A stretch of 6,523 nucleotides of DNA from Alphaproteobacteria bacterium (lineage in GTDB: Bacteria > Pseudomonadota > Alphaproteobacteria > ATCC43930 > CGMCC-115725). The DNA lies in assembly GCA_019237175.1 (NCBI GenBank), contig JAFAHP010000581.1, forward strand, positions 1-6,523, read 5' to 3'. The notes beneath the pieces are model-generated. The model made no database searches. It worked only from the letters and a program-made list of their open reading frames with translations, and had not been told where the DNA came from. Shown here in pieces: positions 1 through 5,207 of this stretch. The first letter of the stretch is position 1. The number at the start of each line of letters is the position of its first letter. The position numbers and the translations under genes were made by a program.

Positions 1-276
1 GTCCAGCAAGAGCGCTATCGGTTTAAGGAGGCTATGCTGCCCAGCGACTATTTCCACCGCAACGTGTTTGCGGGCTTCCAGGAAGATGCCACCGGCATAC
101 GCGACCGCCACATCATCGGCGTCGACAATCTCCTCTGGGGCTCAGATTATCCTCATGTCGAGTCCACCTTCCCCAGGAGCCGGCAAATCATCGAGGAGAT
201 CCTGAAGGACTGCACCGAAGAGGAGAAGGCCAAGATCGCCGGCGGCAATGCTGCCAGGATCTACCATCTCAACTAG
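1..276 (+). CDS. Amidohydrolase-2 family metal-dependent hydrolase, C-terminal part (5' end outside window)
   Basis: The frame is open from base 1 to the TAG at 274-276, giving 91 residues of a protein whose start lies upstream. The stretch LLWGSDYPH (Asp at codon 49, bases 145-147) matches the conserved C-terminal 'WxSDYPH' motif of the amidohydrolase-related TIM-barrel family (PF04909), where this Asp is the metal-binding/catalytic residue. The ending, with an EEKAKI helix and GGNAARIYHL, is the usual last helix of the family ('...GNAARLYGL'). Members include decarboxylases and hydrolases of carboxylic or aromatic acids. The substrate cannot be told from the tail. An internal ATG at 34 is not the real start, because the coding sense (VQQERYRFKEA) continues upstream of it. 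A strong hairpin follows 30 bases after the stop. The gene has no obvious link to the polysaccharide genes downstream. Confidence 0.88.
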   Translation, partial: VQQERYRFKEAMLPSDYFHRNVFAGFQEDATGIRDRHIIGVDNLLWGSDYPHVESTFPRSRQIIEEILKDCTEEEKAKIAGGNAARIYHLN

Positions 277-306
277 GTTCCTGTCGTCCTCCTCTGGTCA
301 CCTTAC

Positions 307-352
307 GCTGCTACCGCTGGGTCCTCCTGGGAGGAGGACCCAGCGCTGCAGC
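307..352 (+). terminator. Strong hairpin after the amidohydrolase gene, terminator-like but without a U tract
   Basis: CGCTGGGTCCTCCT (315-328) and AGGAGGACCCAGCG (332-345) are a perfect 14-bp inverted repeat around a GGG loop. An outer 5-bp helix, GCTGC (307-311) with GCAGC (348-352), can stack on it across a small internal loop. The position, 30 bases after the stop codon, suits transcript-end formation or 3'-end protection. There is no run of T after the stem (the sequence continues GGAGCC), so classical Rho-independent termination is not shown. In GC-rich bacteria U-less hairpins of this kind are often the only 3' signal. Confidence 0.6.
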
Positions 353-767
353 GGAGCCATGTTGGACACGGCTTTCTCGGAAGGGTTAGCGCCTAGCTCG
401 AATGCCTCTGTCCTGGCAAAACGCATGATGGCGTGCCGGATGGCGGCGAGGGTAAAGCACCGCAAAGATCGCCTTCTGGATCAAAGCGTGATCCGAAACC
501 GCAGCACTTTCTGGCCCTCGCAGACCGCCGGTTCCTGGACCCGCTCGATCCACGACCCACACTTGTCACGATGGCGCCTGAAAAGCGCGCTTTGGCGGGC
601 GGTTGCATCTCCTCGACCCAGCGCCCGGCTTCTCATTTACGCGCCGCGCGTTGCGTTCAATGTAATCTAGTCGCTTGCCGGCGCATATCGCTCCGATCGT
701 CGTGGCGACCCTACTGCGAAGATGAAAGCTGCCCATCGGAATTCGCTGTCAGCCTGGGTGCGGCTGC

Positions 768-906
768 TCAAGATAATCTTCCTACCATCGGATTAGGGCG
801 AAGTCCGAAGTAGATCAAGTAATCGTCAAAGAGGGGGCCACACTTTGGGCTCCGCGCCATGCATGACCACCCTCATGCCGCTGACTTTTCCCTCAAATTG
901 CGCCAT
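768..906 (-). pseudogene. Possible relict of a small - strand gene with an intact ribosome binding site
   Basis: Reading leftward, an ATG at 906-904 is preceded by AAGGAG (919-914) with a 7-base spacer, the best Shine-Dalgarno arrangement in the window. The frame gives MAQFEGKVSGMRVVMHGA and stops at TGA 828-826 after 26 codons. Immediately past this, a different frame is open and reads FDDYLIYFGLRPNPMVGRLS to a TGA at 770-768, so a single indel near the C-run around 832-838 would join the two. The MxxFEGKV opening resembles the N-terminus of short-chain dehydrogenases, but the glycine-rich nucleotide-binding loop that should follow is absent, so this identification is weak. It could be a truncated gene, a genuine tiny ORF, or chance apart from the ribosome site. 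Confidence 0.3.
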
Positions 907-1002
907 CTGCTCTCTCCTTCCGGCCGCCATCCCTCATGGACGGCTCCGTCCCGCAACCGGGTCATCTACGGCACTCGACGAGCCAACAAATCCCCGATTT
1001 TG

Positions 1003-1055
1003 GACGAATATCTGATGATAATATGACGGATATTTGACGATCGCACCCGGATATT
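1003..1055. promoter_or_regulatory. Three phased GRATATY boxes in an AT-rich island, candidate operator for the export operon
   Basis: GACGAATATCTGATGAT (1003-1019) and GACGGATATTTGACGAT (1025-1041) match at 14 of 17 positions and are exactly 22 bases apart. A third, shorter copy of the core, GGATATT, lies at 1049-1055, 21 bases after the core of the second. The cores (GAATATC 1006-1012, GGATATT 1028-1034, GGATATT 1049-1055) therefore face the same side of the helix, about two turns apart. The island is clearly more AT-rich than the GC-rich DNA on both sides and lies about 145 bases upstream of the operon start. Phased repeats of this type are typical of binding sites for a multimeric regulator. 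I could not find a convincing -35/-10 pair: TTGACG at 1034-1039 is a possible -35, but nothing good follows at the right distance. Confidence 0.4.
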
Positions 1056-1191
1056 CGCTAAGCGCGAAGCTTCGGCTGCGGGTCGCTCAGGGCGCAGGGG
1101 ACGGATGGGGCCCGCGGCCCGTAGCCGGGTGATCCTCGCGGTCAGCACCGCGGTGACTTACGCAATCCGAGGGCTCGTCTGACCGAGAGCG

Positions 1192-1203
1192 ATGGGAAGG
1201 TGA
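1192..1203 (+). promoter_or_regulatory. Three-codon mini-ORF (Met-Gly-Arg-stop) overlapping the operon start codon
   Basis: ATG GGA AGG TGA runs from 1192 to 1203, and its stop overlaps the GTG start at 1200 as GTGA. The purine run GGGAAG (1194-1199), which would be the Shine-Dalgarno sequence of the GTG, directly abuts it with no spacer, which is not workable in the normal way. Translation of the fusion gene might therefore depend on a ribosome terminating at this mini-ORF and restarting. A weak GAGAG lies at 1185-1189, close before the ATG. With so few codons, chance occurrence cannot be excluded. Confidence 0.25.
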
Positions 1204-3140
1204 GCGAGAACCTTGAACGATCGACAGAAGCCGAGTTTTTAGAACGCGCCATCATCGCGGGCGATCTCGAAGCTTCCCGCGCGCGATTGCGTGAAAAAGC
1301 GCTTCCCGATACCGTTCGTGCCGCGCTTTATTGCCGGCTCGGCGAGGCTCGTTACTACCGCGCCGAGTATGCCGCTGCAGTCGATTGCGCCCGTTGCGCG
1401 TTTGACCTCGATCCGCAATCCGCCGCGATCGCCGATTTCTGCGCCTGGCTATTCAGTAATTGCGGGCATCATCAGGCGGCAGCTGCGGCTTACGAGCGGA
1501 TTCTCGAATCCCGCCCCGGTTGGGCTGCGGGCCACCGCCATGCCAGCGGCTCGTTTGCCGTCGCCGGCGATATCGACCGCGCGATCCAACACGCGGCGCG
1601 GGCGAGTGAGCTTGAACCTAATTCACTGGAATTCGCGCTTCATGCCGGTGGTCTCCTCGCCGCCGCCGAGCTGCACCGCGATGCGATCGGCTATTTTTCG
1701 CGCGCGGCCGAGTTGGCGCCCGAGGACCCCAGGGTGTGGCGTTATCTGTCGGGTTCGGCATGGGCGCAGGGCGAGCGGCAGCAAGCGCTTGACTGTGCAC
1801 TGCGTGCCCAGGCGTTGGGGCCGCAAGAGCCGGCCAATGCGCATCATGCGACTGAGCTGCTATTGCGTTGCGACCGGCTCGACGAAGCGGCGCAACTGAT
1901 TACGGCAACCCTTGCCGCCGATACGGCAGATGCAACCGGTTATCGTCTATTGTCGGCGGCGCAGATGCTGCGCGGGCGGCTGGAGGAGGCGCTCGATGCA
2001 ATCGAACGCGCTCTGGCCCTGGCGCCCGGCGAAGCGGAATACCATCAGCATCGCGGCAACCTGCTTTACCGTCTCGCCCGCTTCGAAGACGCGGCCGACG
2101 CCCTTGACCGCGCGGCGGCACTTCAGCCGGAAAACCCAGCACCTCGGCGCTCGCAGCTGACAGTCTATCTCGATAGCGGCCGGGTTCGCGAAGCGCTGGT
2201 GGTCGGCGGCGAGCTGATCCGCATTGCGCCGGATAATGAGGAATATGCGCAGGCGGTCATGCAGGCGCTAAACCGCCGCTTTGAGACCTTGGAGGGTGAT
2301 TATTCCGTGATCGGCGAGCGCGCAACCGCGCCAATCCGGATCCCCCGGCCACCGGCCGGTCTCTTTGCCGCGATGCAAACCCAGTGGCGCGTCATTTACG
2401 CGCTGATCATTCGCGAAACCCGCACTCGCTTCGGCGACTCGACCCTCGGCTATGGCTGGGCGTTGCTCGAGCCGACCCTGCATATCGTGATGTTGTCTTT
2501 GGTTTTTGCAGTGCTGATGCATGGACGACCGCCAATCGGCACCCAGTTTTTTATTTTTTATTACACGGGTATCATCCCTTACCACATTTTTGTCCATTCG
2601 AGCAGCGCTATGACTTATGCGGTGACGGCTAACGGCTCGCTGCTGCAATTGCCTGTCGTCGGCACCTTCGACGTGATCATGGCGCGGGGACTGCTCGAAC
2701 TCGTTACCGACATACTGGTCGCCGGAATCCTGCTCGCGGGGTTTGGCGCAATCGGCTGGGGGGCATTGCCAGACGATCTTGGGGGGCTGGCGGCCGCGAC
2801 CGCCGCCGTGTGGGTGCTCGGTTGCGGTTTTGGCTTTATCAACGCCGTGGTCAACGTATTTGTTAAATCCTGGGACAAGATCTGGGCGCAACTGACTCGG
2901 ATTCTATATTTCTGTTCCGGGATATTTTATGTGCCCGGCATGATGCCGGACTGGATCCGCGACCGGCTTGCCTGGAACCCGGTCTTGCACGCCGTCGATT
3001 GGTTCCGCGCGGCCTTTTTTGCCGATTACATGCCGCACTGGCTCGACCGCTCTTACCTGGTGGCCGTCGCCGGCGCGGTCCTGCTCGCCGGATTGACGCT
3101 CGAGCGCGCCCTGCGCCGCCATCTCTACGAGCCGCTATGA
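1200..3140 (+). CDS. TPR-repeat / ABC-2 polysaccharide export permease fusion (KpsM/Wzm-like C-terminal domain)
   Basis: This 646-residue protein has two parts in one uninterrupted frame. Residues 39-344 are nine TPR units of exactly 34 residues. Residues 345-387 form a linker ending in a Pro-rich stretch (PIRIPRPP). About 388-646 is a complete ABC-2 permease of the capsule-export type: the amphipathic start QWRVIYALIIRETRTRFG, the motif LGYGWALLEP (416-425), and about six hydrophobic segments (near 424-440, 450-468, 497-520, 527-552, 565-582, 618-635). By family analogy it forms the membrane channel half of the transporter for lipid-linked glycans. No signal peptide precedes the TPRs, so they should be cytoplasmic. 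GTG 1200 is chosen because an in-frame stop at 1122 leaves no ATG, GTG or TTG before it. ATG 2373 could start a permease-only form but has no ribosome site. The stop overlaps the next start as ATGA. The permease call is firm; the role of the TPR part is unknown. Confidence 0.92.
   Translation: MSENLERSTEAEFLERAIIAGDLEASRARLREKALPDTVRAALYCRLGEARYYRAEYAAAVDCARCAFDLDPQSAAIADFCAWLFSNCGHHQAAAAAYERILESRPGWAAGHRHASGSFAVAGDIDRAIQHAARASELEPNSLEFALHAGGLLAAAELHRDAIGYFSRAAELAPEDPRVWRYLSGSAWAQGERQQALDCALRAQALGPQEPANAHHATELLLRCDRLDEAAQLITATLAADTADATGYRLLSAAQMLRGRLEEALDAIERALALAPGEAEYHQHRGNLLYRLARFEDAADALDRAAALQPENPAPRRSQLTVYLDSGRVREALVVGGELIRIAPDNEEYAQAVMQALNRRFETLEGDYSVIGERATAPIRIPRPPAGLFAAMQTQWRVIYALIIRETRTRFGDSTLGYGWALLEPTLHIVMLSLVFAVLMHGRPPIGTQFFIFYYTGIIPYHIFVHSSSAMTYAVTANGSLLQLPVVGTFDVIMARGLLELVTDILVAGILLAGFGAIGWGALPDDLGGLAAATAAVWVLGCGFGFINAVVNVFVKSWDKIWAQLTRILYFCSGIFYVPGMMPDWIRDRLAWNPVLHAVDWFRAAFFADYMPHWLDRSYLVAVAGAVLLAGLTLERALRRHLYEPL
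1314..2231 (+). repeat. Nine in-register 34-residue TPR units within the permease fusion
   Basis: At protein level the units end at residues 72, 106, 140, 174, 208, 242, 276, 310 and 344, each 34 residues apart with no insertion. Eight of the nine end in Pro; the sixth has Thr (242). Typical endings are ELEP, ELAP, LALAP and AALQP, with the usual TPR pattern of small residues (G/A) near the middle of helix A and an A at the helix-B position. At DNA level the period is 102 bases, but the copies are well diverged, so this is an old array and not a recent tandem duplication. The first unit begins about residue 39; residues 1-38 are helical and Glu/Arg/Ala-rich and may cap the solenoid. Confidence 0.88.
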
Positions 3141-3799
3141 TCCGTCTCGATCATGTATACAAAGCCTACCGCACCCGCTACGGGCGCAAAGTCGTGCTCG
3201 ACAATGCCAACGCGACATTTGAGGTGGGGCACAATTACGGCATTCTCGGGCTCAACGGCGCCGGTAAATCGACGCTGATCCGGCTACTCGCCGGCTCCGA
3301 GTTGCCCGATCGCGGCGCGGTGCGGCGCTATGGCCGGGTCTCCTTCCCGCTCGGCTTTGGCGGCACTTTTCATGGCGCACTGTCCGGGCGGGAGAACGCG
3401 GCGTTTATCGCCCGTATTTATGGCGCGCCGCTGCGGGCGACCGTCGCGTACATCGAAGATTTCTCAGAGCTTGGCGAATATTTGACGATGCCGGTCAATA
3501 CCTATTCGGACGGGATGCGCGCGCGGCTCGCCTTTGCCGCCTGCTTGGCGATCGACTTTGACGTTTATCTGATCGACGAGGTCACCGAGATAGGCGACCA
3601 GCGGTTCCGCCGCAAGTGCGCCGAGGCTTTTCGTGCCCGCATGAAGTATTCGGATATCGTTATAGTCAGCCATAACCCGCAAACCGTGCGGCAATATTGT
3701 GACCGGGGCGCTATTCTCGCCAATGGCACACTATCGATTTACGATGATCTCAATGCGGCATTGGCGCGGCATCACCGCATTCTTCAGGACACTGCCTGA
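3137..3799 (+). CDS. kpsT: KpsT-like ABC transporter ATPase for polysaccharide export
   Basis: This 220-residue ATPase has the length and order of the KpsT/BexA/CtrD family, which powers export of lipid-linked capsule-type glycans from the cytoplasmic face. Visible motifs are Walker A GLNGAGKST (38-46, Lys44), signature YSDGM (123-127), Walker B VYLIDE (143-148, Asp147 and Glu148) and the H-loop VSHN (His179). TEIGDQRFRRKC (150-161) corresponds to the family's D-loop region. In the Q-loop region the protein reads GGTFHGALSGREN, with His79 where KpsT/BexA proteins I remember have Gln (GGxFQGSLTGR). ATG 3137 is chosen because it overlaps the permease stop as ATGA, has a weak GAG five bases upstream, and starts exactly at the family's usual N-terminus (MIRLDHVYKAYRT). 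The longer frame from 2999 only adds out-of-frame permease sequence. The family is certain; the polymer it exports is not identifiable. Confidence 0.95.
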   Translation: MIRLDHVYKAYRTRYGRKVVLDNANATFEVGHNYGILGLNGAGKSTLIRLLAGSELPDRGAVRRYGRVSFPLGFGGTFHGALSGRENAAFIARIYGAPLRATVAYIEDFSELGEYLTMPVNTYSDGMRARLAFAACLAIDFDVYLIDEVTEIGDQRFRRKCAEAFRARMKYSDIVIVSHNPQTVRQYCDRGAILANGTLSIYDDLNAALARHHRILQDTA

Positions 3800-5061
3800 T
3801 GTCGGCTACCGTCGTAACGATCCCAAATGGGGCGGCAACGCCGTCCGAACCGCGCTCGCAGGTGCCGACACTGTCGACCGCCGGCGCGCTGCCCGCGGCC
3901 GCTCCGCGCGTTGAGCAGGTACCCGCTCAGGGTCCGCGCCTCGAGTCCCGCATCGCCCCACCAAGACGCCACGTCTCTTTGACATTGCTGTCGTTTTTGA
4001 TCGTCGTCGCGCTGCCGACGGCGCTCGCCGGGGTCTACTACCTGCTCATCGCCGCCGACCAATACGTCGCCGAGTTCCGCTTTGGCCTGCGCTCCTCCGA
4101 GCCGGTGCGCGTCGAAAGCGGCGTGCTGTTGTCTGGGGGGGCCGCACCATATCAGGCGACGCTCGATTCCTATGCCCTCGCCCAATATATCGGGAGCCGT
4201 GCGATCGTCGACGACCTCGGCAGAACTCTTGATTTACGGCGAATGTTTGCGAGCCCCGCGGCTGACTGGCCGGCGCGGCTGCATCTGCCGGTCACGGCAG
4301 AGAAGCTGGTCTTCTATTGGCAGCGCCAGGTCGATGCGTTTTTCGACCCGACGAACGGTACGATCGTCGTCCGCGCCCGGGCGTTTACAGCAGCCGAAGC
4401 GCTGGGCCTGGCACAAGGCATCCTGGCTTCCGCCGAACGCCTGGTCAATGCGCTGTCGGCCCCGGCTCGTCGCGATGCATTAAGCAATGCCAAGAACGAG
4501 GTTACCGCAGCAGAGCGGCGACTGAGTGCAGCGCTTGCACGTTTGCAGCAGTATCGCGATAGGGAAGGTCTCATCGACCCGCACAAGGCGGCTGACGCGA
4601 ATGCGGCGCTGGCCGATCGAGTGCGCGATGAGTTGGTGCGGGCCGGCACCACCTTGTCGACATTGAAGCGGTTTATGAACGATGGCGCCCCCGCTCTCCA
4701 GGTCCTCCAGGCGCGCATCGAATCCTTGAAAGCGCAACAGGGTGCTGTGGTAAGCGAGGCGACAGAGACAGCGAAAACCCGCGATCAGGCCTTGTCGCGA
4801 CTGATGGGTTCCTACGAAGAGCTCGAAAGCGAGCGACGTTTCGCCGAAACCGCATATCAACATGCGTTGGAGGCTCTTGACCGGGCGCGTATCGCGGCCG
4901 AGCGGCAGCAGGTTTATGTCGCCGACTTCGTCCCGCCGAGCCGGCCCGAAGAGGCTCTTTATCCGCGCCGATGGCGATCGCTCGGGATCGTGTTTTTAGG
5001 TGCTTTTGTCGTCTGGGCCATCGGCAGTCTGACCGTGCGATCGGTCAGCGATCACCTCTAG
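3799..5061 (+). CDS. kpsE: KpsE/CtrB/BexC-like inner-membrane capsule polysaccharide export protein
   Basis: This 420-residue protein is of the polysaccharide co-polymerase type that works with ABC capsule exporters. It has a Pro/Ala-rich cytoplasmic N-terminus (1-58), a first membrane segment (about 61-84), then the family hallmark AADQYVAEFRFGLRS (85-99). A large periplasmic part follows, with long heptad-rich coiled coil (about 225-370) including the LKRFMNDGAPALQVLQARI stretch. Next are the Pro-rich PSRPEEALYPRR segment (380-391) and a second membrane segment (about 394-414). In the family, this protein links the inner-membrane transporter to an outer-membrane export channel of the KpsD/CtrA/BexD type, which is absent from this window. 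ATG 3799 overlaps the ATPase stop by one base (TGATG), and AGGA at 3786-3789 is a good ribosome site, so the three genes are translationally coupled. The N-terminal tail before the membrane segment looks longer than in enterobacterial KpsE. Confidence 0.93.
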   Translation: MSATVVTIPNGAATPSEPRSQVPTLSTAGALPAAAPRVEQVPAQGPRLESRIAPPRRHVSLTLLSFLIVVALPTALAGVYYLLIAADQYVAEFRFGLRSSEPVRVESGVLLSGGAAPYQATLDSYALAQYIGSRAIVDDLGRTLDLRRMFASPAADWPARLHLPVTAEKLVFYWQRQVDAFFDPTNGTIVVRARAFTAAEALGLAQGILASAERLVNALSAPARRDALSNAKNEVTAAERRLSAALARLQQYRDREGLIDPHKAADANAALADRVRDELVRAGTTLSTLKRFMNDGAPALQVLQARIESLKAQQGAVVSEATETAKTRDQALSRLMGSYEELESERRFAETAYQHALEALDRARIAAERQQVYVADFVPPSRPEEALYPRRWRSLGIVFLGAFVVWAIGSLTVRSVSDHL

Positions 5062-5097
5062 CCCGGGTGTTGATCGGATGGCATCGGTGCGAGCAGC

Positions 5098-5191
5098 CCC
5101 CCTCGCCCTCCCCTCTCCGCCCATTGGGGGGAGAGGGTCGAGAAGGGATGGCGCGGCGCAGCCGAGCCTCACCCTGAGCTGGGTGAGGGGG
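5098..5191. repeat. REP/BIME-like palindromic intergenic element
   Basis: The element has outer arms CCCCCTCGCCC (5098-5108) and GGGTGAGGGGG (5181-5191), complementary at 10 of 11 positions with the remaining pair a G-T wobble. Inside lies a perfect 8-bp hairpin, CCCTCTCC (5111-5118) with GGAGAGGG (5130-5137). A competing 8-bp hairpin, CCTCACCC (5167-5174) with GGGTGAGG (5181-5188) around TGAGCT, uses the right outer arm. Elements of this make-up (CCCTCTCC...GGAGAGGG joined to CCTCACCC...GGGTGAGG) recur between genes in many alphaproteobacterial genomes. It separates the three export genes from the glycosyltransferase and may act as a transcript-end or mRNA-stability element. Only one copy is in this window, so its repetitive nature is from memory of the family and not shown here. 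Confidence 0.65.
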
Positions 5192-5207
5192 CCCACTTGA
5201 TCGACAG

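Larger units (their letters stand above)
277..1199. other. Long intergenic stretch without a convincing intact gene
   Basis: About 920 bases separate the amidohydrolase stop from the export operon. Several open frames of 60-140 codons occur on both strands, but they overlap one another. Their translations are rich in Arg, Ser and Pro with no recognisable domain, which is what random frames in GC-rich DNA look like. What can be supported is a hairpin at 307-352, a short - strand frame with an excellent Shine-Dalgarno sequence (906-826), an AT-rich island with phased boxes (1003-1055), and small GC-rich palindromes at 1137-1155 (CGCGGT-CAGC-ACCGCG, and the overlapping perfect palindrome CACCGCGGTG). 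I saw no tRNA-like cloverleaf and no recognisable transposase. Confidence 0.6.

Noticed and set aside
248..813. Overlapping + strand frames of 140 and 126 codons after the amidohydrolase, and a 71-codon - strand frame
   Set aside because: They overlap each other, lack good ribosome sites and recognisable motifs, and have the Arg/Ser/Pro-rich composition of random frames in GC-rich DNA.
1000..1062. Sigma-70-like promoter made of TTGGAC (1000-1005) or TTGACG (1034-1039) with GATAAT (1017-1022)
   Set aside because: The spacings are wrong: 11 bases in the first case, and in the second the -35-like element lies downstream of the -10-like element. No proper pair was found.
966..1148. A 60-codon - strand frame before the operon
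   Set aside because: It has no ribosome site or motif, and it runs through the AT-rich phased boxes, which are better read as regulatory DNA.
2547..2560. Tandem T6-A tracts inside the permease gene, resembling slippery frameshift heptamers
   Set aside because: The reading frame (TTT TTT ATT TTT TAT) does not place either heptamer in the register needed for tandem -1 slippage, and the encoded FFIFYY is simply a membrane segment. Polymerase slippage is possible but nothing else supports it.
2268..2891. A 207-codon - strand frame opposite the permease
   Set aside because: It is antisense to well-conserved permease motifs, is His/Gln/Arg-rich and has no domain; it is a shadow frame.
2999..3136. 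Upstream extension of the ATPase frame to an ATG at 2999
   Set aside because: The added 46 residues are an out-of-frame reading of the permease gene, and the family N-terminus begins exactly at ATG 3137 with an ATGA overlap.
5098..5191. CRISPR array or attachment site
   Set aside because: The repeats are inverted, not direct, there are no spacers, and no tRNA or integrase gene is near.
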